Assembly: GCA_003313425.1 (NCBI GenBank)
Contig: NHZP01000013.1
Location: forward strand, 310,001-374,000
Reading direction: 5' to 3'
DNA: 64,000 nucleotides
DNA from: Pseudopyrenochaeta lycopersici
Lineage: Eukaryota; Ascomycota; Dothideomycetes; Pleosporales; Pseudopyrenochaetaceae
How positions within the stretch are numbered: the stretch's first letter is position 1; the number at the start of each line of letters is the position of its first letter. A program made the position numbers and the translations under genes. The notes under the pieces were generated by a model. The model did not search any database. It was not told where the DNA came from and was given only the letters and a program-made list of their open reading frames with translations. Below are positions 1 to 13,966 of the stretch, piece after piece.

Positions 1-1
1 G

Positions 2-382
2 CAGCTGAAGACTGCAGGCGGGCTGCGCTTGCGTCCAGGCAGCATAATCACAAGCCCAGCATGGATGATTCACAACGACGAAGATTACTACGACAATGCA
101 AGTGAATTCAACCCGTGGAGGTTTTACAACGAGAAGAGCAACACGGTGACGACGAGGTCGACCACAACAAGCAACAAGTTTCTTGTTTATGGTTACGGCT
201 CGGGGATCTGTCCTGGGCGCCACATTGGCATCCGATGGTCACAGATTCTGTTTGCGAAGCTGCTGATGAGATACGATGCAGAGTTTGAGGATGTTCTCAA
301 GGGAAAGCCCGACAATATTGTCATGCCTGGCCAGCTGCTACCGCCGTACCAGGCGAAGATTGTGTTCAGGCGCCGAGAATAA
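2..382 (+). CDS. Cytochrome P450, C-terminal end only (5' part outside window)
   Basis: The reading frame is open from the left edge, so this is the tail of a gene whose start lies outside. About 126 residues are visible. They contain the meander region before the haem loop (NPWRF) and the cysteine loop YGYGSGICPGRHIG, whose Cys is the axial haem ligand. The first loop residue is Tyr rather than the usual Phe. The ExxR helix is not in the window. The family oxidises small hydrophobic substrates in the ER membrane with a reductase partner. It points the same way as the ABC exporter 0.4 kb downstream, and the gap between them carries a TCGGN3CCGA site, so it probably belongs to the same metabolite cluster. 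The substrate cannot be told from this fragment. Confidence 0.9.
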   Translation, partial: QLKTAGGLRLRPGSIITSPAWMIHNDEDYYDNASEFNPWRFYNEKSNTVTTRSTTTSNKFLVYGYGSGICPGRHIGIRWSQILFAKLLMRYDAEFEDVLKGKPDNIVMPGQLLPPYQAKIVFRRRE

Positions 383-788
383 AGTGGGACGTGCAGGGTT
401 GCCGACGAGGGGAATAATAGCAGATGTCTGTTGAGGCGCCATGTAGTGTAAAATCGGGGGCATGAACGCACAAGCTGTCGGTGACCGACTTTTGCTGTCT
501 CCCTCATTGCATGGAAGAAAACTGCTAGATATATAATGCAATGCACAAGCAGGGGGGTAGTGTGGCTGCTGTCTGGTGTGTGGTGGCGTCCCGGACACTT
601 ATCGGACACTTTTGTCGGGAACTTGTAGTAGAGGGCAAGTGATACAGGGTGCCAGCAAGACACAAACAAATCTCGAATTACCCTCACGCTGCATCTTTCT
701 ACCAACTCACTCGCTGCACCCAGTCTTTCAATTGCTCGCTCTTTGCACACTTCAACTCGCGTGCGTCTGACCTTAAAGAGCCTGCGAA
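383..788. other. Intergenic gap, P450 to ABC transporter
   Basis: No gene is seen. The gap holds the 3' end of the P450 and the promoter of the ABC transporter. The one notable element is the TCGGTGACCGA palindrome at 478-488. Confidence 0.6.
478..488. promoter_or_regulatory. TCGGN3CCGA palindrome (GliZ/SirZ-type site)
   Basis: The sequence TCGGTGACCGA lies about 300 bp upstream of the ABC transporter start. TCGGN3CCGA has been reported as the predicted binding site of the Zn2Cys6 regulators of sirodesmin and gliotoxin genes. Two more copies occur in the next two promoter gaps of this cluster. Binding here is inferred. Confidence 0.65.
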
Positions 789-5148
<4,360 letters not shown>

Positions 5149-5594
5149 ATTCTGCAAAGCCCATGCGGATAAGTAGGGAGTGCTAGCATCACTTTTCTTC
5201 AGATTAGATGATATGCTTGTGGCGAAGAGGCCATATTTTCTAGCATTGTGATTGAGAGACTTGAGGTAGGGGATAGTGGGGTGGTTATGGGCTTGCATTT
5301 GGCTGGCATAGTTTCAATTCCTGTACTATTAGCTTGCATGGGTCACGGGGATTTCTCTATTATATGGGTCTACAGCAACGTTCGCATTTGGCGAGCACAG
5401 AAGTCAGACTTGGGAAGAATCGATTGTTTCCACCCTCTTTAATGGTAGGTGTTTACTCAGTGCTTTTCCATGCAAACTCATATCATTGGGTGTATTGTAT
5501 GTATTGACTTGGTCCAGGCCTCGCATTCCCACTTGTTTTCCGGCGCAGAGGAAATCCATACTTGTATATGTATACTGAGACTCTAGTGATGAGA
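5149..5594. other. Convergent intergenic gap
   Basis: This lies between the 3' ends of the ABC transporter and the oxidoreductase. I see no gene, repeat or clear motif in it. Confidence 0.6.
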
Positions 5595-6785
5595 TTATAG
5601 GTTTCCATTCGCCTCTTTGCTCTTTGCAGCTGCGAGGGCTTGCTCTCCTTCCTCGCCAGCTAGTTGCATGGTTATCACGGCCGCGGCGCGTACGCCTGTG
5701 GGAGGGACGTAGGTTAGCACTGAATAAGAAGTAGCAGGATCAGAAGACAGTCTTGGACTCACCCGCTCCAGCGGCTACTATGGCCTGTTTCATCATTTCT
5801 TGGGTGTCGCCTGCCACGATGCAGCCCGGCACGTTGGTTCCCAGCATCATGGCATTGGTGAGTTCCACGTCGCCTTGCGGAGTGAGTTTCAAACCGAGCT
5901 GCTGGATGAGAGTCTGTGCTCGACTGCGCGTCGGCGGCTTGTGCAGGAGCATACCCACCGTTGCCTTTACCGCAGAAGTGCGCGTTAGCAATGACTGTCA
6001 GAGTGAGTGAACACGAGAAGATCTTACCGGCGGACCACTCTCAAATTCGAGCGTAACTCCCTTGTCAGGCCCTTCGCCATTGTTGACCAGACGCTTGATT
6101 CGACGCTCATCCAGCTTAATACCTGTGGCTTTCACTTTGGCCAGTGCAGCCTGCGTGTCGGGGTCGGCGGGTACAGGGCCATTGCTGAAGACGGTGACGT
6201 CTGGGTTGAGCGTGCGGCTCATTAGGGCGAAGTGGGCGTATCCTGCACTGGGGAAGGTGAGCAGACCGATGGGGTGATCCTTGTGCTCGAAACCATCGCA
6301 GAACGGGCACTGGTGGCTATGAAAGTGTTAGGCCGAGACTTGTGGATTGGGGCGAAAAAATACATGTGACTTGGCCAATTCTCTCTGTAGCCTTCAATGT
6401 CAGTAGGGAAAATGTCCTCCGAGCCTGAAGCAAGGACCAATTTCCGCCCAAGATAGGTTCTATTAGCGGTATCTACCGCCTCAAAGCCTTTGTAGCCGGG
6501 CAGGATTTCTGTGTTCTTGACGCTGACAATCTTGGTGTTGACAAACGTAGCATAGGCCGAGTACTTGTGCTCAATCTCCCGGCGCGCTGTCGCCCGGAAC
6601 TCACCCGGATTGATGCCATCGCGAGTCAAGTACGTGTGCATGGCCGTGGAGCCCTGGTTGCGGTACTCACCCGAGTCGAAGAGAATCGACGGGCGGCAGA
6701 TGCGCGAGAGGCCCAAGGCGGTAGAGAGGCCGGCAGGGCCACCGCCGACGATGAGGGCGTCGTAGACTTTGTGGGGAGCAGCCAT
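5595..6785 (-). CDS. GliT/SirT-type FAD-dependent dithiol oxidoreductase (thioredoxin-reductase-like)
   Basis: Four exons (6785-6364, 6316-6028, 5964-5763, 5695-5595) join to 337 residues, the usual length for this low-molecular-weight class. The N-terminus has the FAD Rossmann motif [11 protein letters not shown] redox CxxC (CPFCDG) follows the first intron, and a late GD-containing FAD segment (VAGDTQEMM) is near the C-terminus. Enzymes of this class in ETP clusters oxidise the dithiol product to the disulfide and protect the producer. An in-frame ATG at 6914 would add 43 residues with a hydrophobic stretch, giving 380 residues. I chose 6785 because it starts just before the FAD fold. For intron 2 I chose the acceptor at 5965, since the nearer one would leave a 33 bp intron. 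The gene is divergent from the P450 at 7365, with a TCGGN3CCGA site between. A general pyridine-nucleotide oxidoreductase remains possible. Confidence 0.88.
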
Positions 6786-6960
6786 GGCGTCTGGAGGGGG
6801 TGCAGTGTGTGTAGATGGGGTTGCAGTGTTTGTTTGTGAAGGGGCCAGAATCAGAATAAAGACGGCAAGTGCGAGGCCAGCAGCGAAGTGGAACTTGGCA
6901 GCCGTGTAGACCATATTGACTGTTTGCCCCCTCTAGTGCCGCCCTCTAGCAAACGGCACG

Positions 6961-7006
6961 AGCAAAAGTCAGCGAGCAAGTCAGCGAGCAAGTCACCGAA
7001 CAAGCC
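6961..7006. repeat. Short tandem repeat (about 12 bp unit, 3-4 copies)
   Basis: Imperfect copies of a GTCAGCGAGCAA-like unit run in tandem just beside the TCGGN3CCGA site. The unit includes AGTCAGCG twice and AGTCACCG once. It may be a simple slippage repeat or clustered half-sites. Confidence 0.6.
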
Positions 7007-7017
7007 CACTTGCAAGG

Positions 7018-7028
7018 TCGGTCACCGA
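7018..7028. promoter_or_regulatory. TCGGN3CCGA palindrome (GliZ/SirZ-type site)
   Basis: The sequence TCGGTCACCGA sits within a longer palindrome, GGTCGGTCACCGACC. It is shared by the divergent oxidoreductase and P450, about 340 bp upstream of the P450 start. The 13-bp core is the reverse complement of the copy at 478. Confidence 0.7.
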
Positions 7029-7364
7029 CCTTTCTGGGCCCGCAGCAGAAATCTCAGCGCATGCACTGGTCGACATCATGTGGCGTATCCTGCCCACCCA
7101 GCTGGGATTGGGAGCTCTGAGTCTTGCATATCCCCTCCTTCACCTGGGTGCCAAGAATCAACGCTGCTGTGAGACGTTACTCTCGCCAATGACAGCTTGG
7201 TTCTCATCGCAGGGGTTGCACCTGCTGCGTACGGTGACCGTTTGATTCAGCAGAGGCTCACTATCCTCCAGTTGCTCTCGACATGTGACCACTATAAGAC
7301 CTTGCCACGGCTCTTGTTCACGGCGAGAAAGGCCTTGCATGTTCATAATTGTTGAATTACCTCC

Positions 7365-9102
7365 ATGGCATTGTTTCCTCATTGGTACGCGGTGGCCTTT
7401 GTTGTGCTGGTAAACCTACCGTATTCTAGTAACAGCCTGGTGCGACTGCTCACTGGAACAGGTCACTCTTGCCGTCTACAAGCTATGGACTCGCGATCCG
7501 CGCATGAACCATCTGCCTCCAGGCCCCAAGGGCCTTCCAATCATTGGGAGCATGATGCTCCTCGCAGACACCGACAAGATGATGAGAATCGCCAAAGACT
7601 GGGCTGACGAGTATGGCGATATTTTCTACACCAAAGTTGGCCTGTCGCACTTCGTCTGGCTCTCCTCGCCATCTGTAGTGAAGGATCTCATGGACAAGCG
7701 CGGATCCATTTACTCGTCCCGCGCCCAGAGCCCCATGATTAACATGGTCTCGAACAATGAGCGCGTCAACTTCCTGCCTTACGGCGAGAAATGGCGGAGC
7801 ATCAGGAATATTCTCCAGTCTGCACTCAACTTGCAGACGACATCCACCTACAAACCCGTGCAAGACTTTGAGTCGAAGCAGGCAGTGTGGGAGATTCTGC
7901 ACGCAAAGAGCGATCAAGACTTTAGCGACATCAATCGAAGATACTCTACGAGCACCATCATGGTGATAACATATGGACAGCGTGTCCCCAGTCTGAGCGA
8001 CCCTACATATCAAAACATTCTCAAGATTGTCCGCCACTTCTCTCTCGCGACCGCACCTGGTGGATGGATGATCGATACCGTGCCTATGCTCGCAGATATT
8101 GTCCCTCAATTCCTGCTCCAAAACTGGAAGACGACGGCTCGCCAGTGGTACCAGGAGGACTCTGAAATTTACCTCGCCATGTATCGCAAGCTCATGCAAA
8201 AGGTCAACAAGGGCACCGCGCCAGACTGTTTCCTAAAGGATCTAGCCAGAGAGAAATTAGAGAAGAGTTCCATGACAGATGTTACTGCTGCCTTCGCCGC
8301 TGGAGCACTGATCGAGGCGGGGAGCGATGCAACGACTACTGCCTTGAACAACGTTATCCTTGCTTGTCTGTTGTGGCCTGAGATCGTTACTGGCGCGCAT
8401 GAGGAACTCGACAGAGTGGTCGGCCAACAGCGGATGCCCAACTTCAGCGATGAACCCAACCTCCCGTACATTCGTGCCATCGCAAAGGAAACGCTGAGAT
8501 GGCGGGCGTCAACGAAGATTGGACCTGCCCACGCGACTACCCAGGATGACTGGTACAAGGGCTACTTCATCCCAAAAGGGACTGTAGTAGTCCTAAACTG
8601 GTGGTAAGTGCTTGATCATTTCAATATCCATTGTATTTCTCACACGCGATGCAGGGCAATTCACATGAACGAGAAGCGATGGAAAGACCCAGAGCGCTTC
8701 GATCCAACACGCTATCTCGACGATTCTCTCACTGAAGCTGAATCAATGGCCCAAGCCAACCCGGAGCTCCGCGATCATTTCACATTCGGGGCAGGCCGCC
8801 GGAACTGTCCTGGCCTGCACATTGCCCACAACTCGCTCTTCATCAACATCGCTCGCATCATGTGGGCGTTCAACATTCGAAAGTCCACAGACAAGAGCGG
8901 CAGGCCTGTCGAGCCGTCCACGGAAGCATTGCCAGGCTTCTTGTTGACGCCAGTCAAGTTTGCCTGCCGCTTTGAGGCAAGGAGTGAAGGACACGCGGCG
9001 ATTGTTGAAAAGGCGTGGGCGGATGCGCAGGAAGAGGGCTTGGTCTGGGGACGGGATAGACTGGCGAAGAATGGCAAGGGCGGTAACGGTGTTGCCGTAT
9101 AG
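7365..9102 (+). CDS. Cytochrome P450 monooxygenase
   Basis: Three exons (7365-7409, 7462-8603, 8655-9102) join to 544 residues. The first small exon supplies the N-terminal membrane anchor (residues 1-24), followed by the proline hinge LPPGPKGLP. The ExxR helix is present (KETLRW), as is the haem loop FTFGAGRRNCPG with Cys447 as ligand. The start at 7365 is preferred because it restores the anchor and joins in frame to the ORF beginning at 7504. The protein will be an ER-anchored oxidase. Beside an O-methyltransferase and a GliT-like enzyme it is probably a tailoring enzyme of the same metabolite. The C-terminal tail after the core is somewhat long and ends Gly/Lys-rich. I cannot assign a CYP family by eye. 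Confidence 0.95.
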
Positions 9103-9462
9103 GAATTCAGTTGTACTGTCATTTTGATGTAAATGAAAGGGCTTCTATGATGGAACATTTATTCAACATTGCACATTGTCTACTTCACTGTTCTGTGGTT
9201 CAATTGGCACAATCTGACCTATTTCTGCTCATCACCACCAAAACCATCTTAATTTGCAGCGGTGCTTCAAAATCAGCTTCTCACTCTAGACAGTCATACT
9301 GTCTATCTTCAATCCTCGGATGCCGATGCATATTCTTCTGAGTGTCGGGAACCGTGCTTTCGTTTGCTGAGATCAAGATATTTCTGCTGTTTATTTGTCT
9401 TCTTCGTTCCACATTCTTCATCTCTAAACGCAAAGCGAATGCTATACTGGGAATCTGAGAAC
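9103..9462. other. Promoter gap, P450 to O-methyltransferase
   Basis: No gene is seen. A TCGGN3CCGA site lies at 9316-9326. An upstream in-frame ATG at 9439 would add eight residues to the methyltransferase. Confidence 0.55.
9316..9326. promoter_or_regulatory. TCGGN3CCGA palindrome (GliZ/SirZ-type site)
   Basis: The sequence TCGGATGCCGA lies about 140 bp upstream of the O-methyltransferase start. It is the third copy in this cluster, so each promoter gap from 383 to 9462 has one. Confidence 0.65.
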
Positions 9463-10756
9463 ATGGACAACACACTGAAGAAGATCAATGCGGCTATGCA
9501 GGAAGCGGTGGATGCATTCGAAGGGCCCCTGAAAGATGAGCGGCTTTCCAAACTCCAAACAACCGTCTCACTGCCTGACAAGGCGTTGTGGGATCTTGCC
9601 TCGCAAACGGTCGATCTTGCGGACAGATTGCTACACCTAATCCAACCTCCAGCTTTACAGCTAGCTGAAAGTTATCTTGGTAAGTAGATAGGGGTAGAAT
9701 GCCTATCCACAATTTAGAGCAACCATCTTATACCACACAGCATACCTCGACACCAAGTGTCTCTGCGCAGCAGTCGAACACTCTATCCCAGACATACTAG
9801 CCTCAGGGTCCCTCACCGTCGACGAGCTCGCCACCCGCAGTACCCTCCAGCCGCTCCGTCTAAAGCAAATCATGCGCGTGCTGCACAACAACGGCATCTT
9901 CTCATACTCCACCCTGGACAAAACCTACAGCAACACACCCTCCTCCACCCTCCTCACACGCACCCACTGGACCCAATGGCACCGCTGGGTCTCCCTCTAC
10001 GGCACAGACTTTTACAACTTCGCAACGAGCATCCCGGCTGCTGTCCGCGCCCACGAGCACCGCAGCGCCGCGCAGATCACGTGCGGTACCGAACAGAGCA
10101 TCTTCCGCTACTTCGCGCAGCAGGAGGGCATGCAAGAAAAATTCCACGCCGCGCTCGGGGCCGGTGCCATTGCTCAGGGGCCAGGGCTGCTCGCTGACTA
10201 CCCCTGGCAAGACCTCGGCGACGCGACTGTGCTTGACATTGGCGGTGGAGGCGGCGACTTTATCGCAGCGCTGCTTCGTGGGTTTCCTAAGCTGCGGGGC
10301 GCGATATTCGAGCTCGACACTGTCGTCGACATGGTGCGGCCCAAGTTCTGCGCCGGCACGGGCGAGTTCGCAGATGTAGGGGGGCGCATGGTCGCACTTC
10401 ACGTTGGGGATTTTTTAAGGGAGGTGCCATCCTACGAGATATACACGATGAAGTGGTGTCTGCACAACTGGGCAGACGCAGACGTGGTGACGATTCTAGA
10501 AGCGGTGCGGAGAGCTATCCACGTGACGCCGCTGGCGAGGCTGGTAGTAATCGAGGCTGTTCTAGCGGACGGGCGGAGCTCGCGTGTTTGGCGGTACGGA
10601 GATGTGACTATGATGGCGACGGTGAATGGGCAGGAGCGGACTGAGGCGGAATGGCGCACGCTAGCGGGCAGGGCGGGTTGGAGAGTTGAGGCCGTGGTAC
10701 CGTTGAGGAATGTGTGGGCTGCCGCTATTGACCTGCGACCTGCCCAGGAGCCTTAG
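9463..10756 (+). CDS. SAM-dependent O-methyltransferase (Methyltransferase_2 family)
   Basis: Two exons (9463-9679 and 9741-10756) join to 410 residues, normal for fungal plant-type O-methyltransferases. An N-terminal helical dimerisation/winged-helix part covers roughly residues 1-150. The SAM glycine loop VLDIGGGGGDF follows. The catalytic-base segment WCLHNWAD, with its His, sits near residue 330. Such enzymes methylate hydroxyls of polyketides or peptides. ETP clusters carry one of this type (gliM/sirM), which fits the GliT-like neighbour. The gene is collinear with the P450 upstream. The start at 9463 begins just before the first helical segment, but 9439 is equally possible. Confidence 0.93.
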
Positions 10757-10794
10757 AGTGTGATACGTGGACGAAAAAGAGATAGATTGACATA

Positions 10795-10812
10795 AATATA
10801 TATATATATATG
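10795..10812. repeat. AT dinucleotide microsatellite
   Basis: A run of (AT)n lies in the short convergent gap between the O-methyltransferase and the chitin deacetylase. It probably has no role beyond marking AT-rich 3' sequence. Confidence 0.6.
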
Positions 10813-11038
10813 CGTATGTCCTCCTATCATATGCTTCTTCCCGTATTAACCAGTCATGATATTTACATCATTACAACAGCAAAATAAAAAGAGACAAGTC
10901 AATTAGATGGCGGTGTGCAGTATGAATTTTGTTATATTAGCTTATTATGCTTAATTCTTTTAAGGGCAGATCCCGTTATGTAGCGCTGAGATTGAGAATA
11001 GGTAAAGACAGAATCATGGTCAAGAAATGCTAACGCTT

Positions 11039-12556
11039 TTAAGTGCAGGTACCGAATGAACGGTTGCAACCGGTGCCGCAATGGCCGGTGGTCGAACCGC
11101 ACCAGCCGTACTGCGAGCAGCAGTTACCAAATGTGGAGCCAGTGCAAGTAGCACCGCCCTGAGTGCCGCAGGTACCGTCGGTCGAGACCTTGGTAGGGGG
11201 TGTGGTTGGGGGGGTGGTTGGGGGAGGAGTTGATGTGCAGGTGCCGAAAGCTGCGTTGCAGCCCGTGCCACAGTGGCCAGTGGTCGAACCGCACCAGCCG
11301 TACTGCGAGCAGCAGTTACCAAATGTGGAGCCAGTGCAAGTCTTTCCTCCCTGAGTACCGCAAGTGCCGTCGTTGGAAACATTGCCACCCGGGCTGGGGG
11401 TGGGAGTGGGGTTAGGGGTAGTTCCGCCGCCGCCACCGGAGGTACGGTACCAGTTCGCCTCCGGCTCACCCATGCACTCGCCCATGGTGACACCACGGTA
11501 GCCCTTGGACTTGAGATATTCGAGCATGTAGCCAGTGAGGGACAAGGCAGTCGCCTGGTGGATGTCGTGAGCAATCGCAAGGCGATCTCCCGAGGTTGGG
11601 CCACCGGGAGTCTGATCAAGGATCCTCTTGAAGTTATCCTTGGCAACCTGGATGTTGGAGAGCTGGTTGTAGTCATCGGTGTCCAGATCGAAGTAGGAGA
11701 TGACGTATCCGAGGTTCTTCATGACAGTCTGGCAGGCAGCATTGCAGGACGAGTAAGGGGGACGCATGTATGTGGGGTATTTGCCGATGATGTTGCGGAT
11801 GGCCATCTCGTTCTTGACCATTTGGTCATAACGCTGGGCATCGGTGATGACGCTCAAGTCTTGGTGAGACCAGGTGTGGCTGGCCACCTGGTGACCCTCG
11901 GCAACCATTCGGCGGATGACATCGGCCCAGCTAGCTGTTGTATCAATGGCACCCTTGCCAATGTTGATACCAGTGATGAAGAATGTGGCCTTGAAGCCGT
12001 ACGAAGCAAATTGGTCAAGAACCTGGCTGGTGTAGATATATGGACCATCATCGTAAGTGATAGCAACTGTACCAGCCTTCTGGCAGGCGTAGATACCGGC
12101 ACCTCCGTACGCCACATTACCCTTCTGAGGACGGGCATCATTGCGAGTGCTGGCTCCAGCGGGGGTTTTGTTTGCGTCGCAAGCTGGGCCGTAGTTGAAG
12201 AGGCAGTCAGGGGCACTGCAGTGGTCCGCAGTGGTACCGCAATATCCCTACACTCATGTCAGCAATTGCAACTTTGCTGATCTTTGGCTTCCACGCACTG
12301 CTCCGGAACAGCAGTAGCCAGCAGCGCAAGAAGCGCCGCCGAAGCTGGGACCGCAACGACCATTCTGGCCACCCTGACGTGTCTCCAACAGACCGCGCTT
12401 TGGCTCGGCTGCGTGGCGGAGTACTCGAGGGGAAGTAGGTGCCTTCGCTCCCAAATCTCTAGGTAGGCCAAACAGCTTAGGCGCTCCAGGAATGCCTCCA
12501 TGGGCAGCCACTAGCGGCGCCACCATAGAGGCAGTCAAAACAGCTGAGAAACGCAT
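11039..12556 (-). CDS. Secreted chitin deacetylase (CE4) with three CBM18 modules
   Basis: Two exons (12556-12299 and 12247-11039) join to 488 residues. An N-terminal signal peptide ends near AHG. Module order is CBM18, CE4 catalytic domain, CBM18, Pro/Thr linker, CBM18. CE4 motifs are all visible: TYDDGP for metal and base, SHTWSH, RPPYSS, DTDDYN, and IAHDIH with the catalytic His. The enzyme removes acetyl groups from chitin outside the cell. In plant-associated fungi such proteins remodel or mask wall chitin. The intron falls inside the first CBM18 (CCS/GYCG). The two C-terminal CBM18 copies share 61 identical bases, suggesting recent duplication or conversion. The gene converges on the metabolite cluster and is probably unrelated to it. 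Confidence 0.95.
11089..11341 (-). repeat. Tandem CBM18 duplication (61 bp identical in both copies)
   Basis: Positions 11089-11149 and 11281-11341 are identical over 61 bp. They encode the core of the two C-terminal CBM18 modules, while flanking bases of the same modules differ. Confidence 0.85.
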
Positions 12557-13966
12557 TGTGAACCGGCTGTAGTGTCGTCGAATTAAGGTTTATCCGTTCC
12601 AAGCACACCGAGTGTGTGGGAATTCCGTATGTGTCGATCAGAGATTAAAACGCAAGTATTAGGATAACGAATGACGGCTACGCAAAGCGAGCGAAATGGG
12701 TGAGGAACCGACAATGCATGGCTGTCGCAAATACTTATACCCATGTAGCCCTACGGGCAAGACTATGACGTTTCTGGGAGTGATGAGCGGCCGCTAGTTT
12801 AATCGTATTTCAGCAGCCAAGAAATGGTGGCCTGGGTCAAATACGAAGAGAGCGGAGTTGCATTGGGGCTGAGGAGGGGTAGGATCCTGCATAAGCCCCA
12901 GGGTCTCGGCATAGGCACCTCGAATGCCGTCGCTACCTTCCCTTTCAAACGCCAGCTAGATTAATCCGATAAGTGAAAAGCAATCGGTTGCCCGAAACGC
13001 TGGGAAAAAGGGGAATCCAGTTCACGACAGGGTCGGTAGAGGCCAAGTCTCCTAGCGAAGCCAAGATACACTAACGGCGCGGCAACCTAATTATACCAAC
13101 CGCATATCCGGCCAACCAGGTAGCGTTGCAGACAATTGGATCATTCTTCCACGTGCCAATATTGAGCGGAGTCAATTCGATAGAAATACGGTTGTGTGTT
13201 GTTGATGCATGCGATGGCCCTGCGTGGCGGCACGACGGTGTATTCAACTAACGGCAAATGCATGCTTGAAATTTTCTTCCGTGGAATGACCATGCATTGG
13301 TAGCATCAGGCACCCAATGGCCGAAGGATGCTTTGTATTGTCTTCAACAAGCGCATCGAACGGCGGTCTCGATTCATACTGATGCGATAAGAGGAAGGAT
13401 GCTAGCGCCGTCCCCCCGCGGTTCATGTGCATGCACGTGCGGCGGAAATTGGACCCTGCCATTTCCGAAATCGTGGGGCTTGGCGTCTCAGATTCTCGCC
13501 GGCGCTCACATTTCTCCGATCTCAGAGACAGTCTCACCGCAGCCACACGTGATGCTGCACATGCAGACCATCTGGGCAACTAGACCTCCAGCTCTCCTGA
13601 TTTGGAGGAAACACGGAAGCGACGGTTACCCCTCGAAAGCCACTAAAGCTTGCGCTGTCCCTTGCAATCTAAAAAGCTTGTCTTTTCTCAGGGTACGTGC
13701 ATCTCATTATGCGCCTTGTCAGCGCTGTCAGCCTTTTATTTCTTCGCTTTTTCTTTTTCAGGTCAAAGTGCCAAATTCTCAACCGTAAGCTGCATATAAA
13801 ATATGAATAAGTATTTCAGAGTCTATCCCAGTTTAGGACGAAAATGTGAACAACGAAGACATCATCATGAGGCTACTTGCTTGGCCTTGCTCCTGTGGCT
13901 ACTCGTAGCGTTCCTAACGGGCTGCTCTTCTCGTGGCAAGCCCACATAGGTTCCCCGGTTTTCAAC
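12557..13966. other. Long intergenic region
   Basis: This holds the promoter of the chitin deacetylase and the 3' flank of the MFS gene. I see no gene I can support. A 163-codon open frame at 13297-13788 has no recognisable domain. One CCGCGG lies at 13416-13421. Confidence 0.5.

Larger units (their letters stand above)
6786..7364. other. Divergent promoter gap, oxidoreductase / P450
   Basis: No independent gene is seen, unless the oxidoreductase starts at 6914. The gap contains short direct repeats at 6961-7006 and a TCGGN3CCGA palindrome at 7018-7028. Confidence 0.6.

Noticed and set aside
5681..5686. CCGCGG palindrome
   Set aside because: It lies in coding sequence of the oxidoreductase. 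Other copies in coding DNA (for example near 36748, 37069 and 62041) show the background rate.
5995..6027. 33 bp version of intron 2 in the dithiol oxidoreductase
   Set aside because: Too short for splicing. The 63 bp alternative (5965-6027) has a CTAAC branch site and keeps the frame.
11273..12280. 335-codon open frame on the + strand
   Set aside because: It is antisense to the chitin deacetylase, whose signal peptide, CE4 motifs and CBM18 modules are unmistakable. The + frame has no domain.
12984..12995. TCGGTTGCCCGA near the chitin deacetylase promoter
   Set aside because: The spacer is four bases, not three, so it does not match TCGGN3CCGA.
13416..13421. CCGCGG in the 12.6-14 kb gap
   Set aside because: It is a single copy without the flanking T/A pattern, far from the start of any gene in the four-gene group. 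It is compatible with chance.
13297..13788. 163-codon open frame on the + strand
   Set aside because: No domain, no signal, no intron logic and biased composition. Treated as chance.
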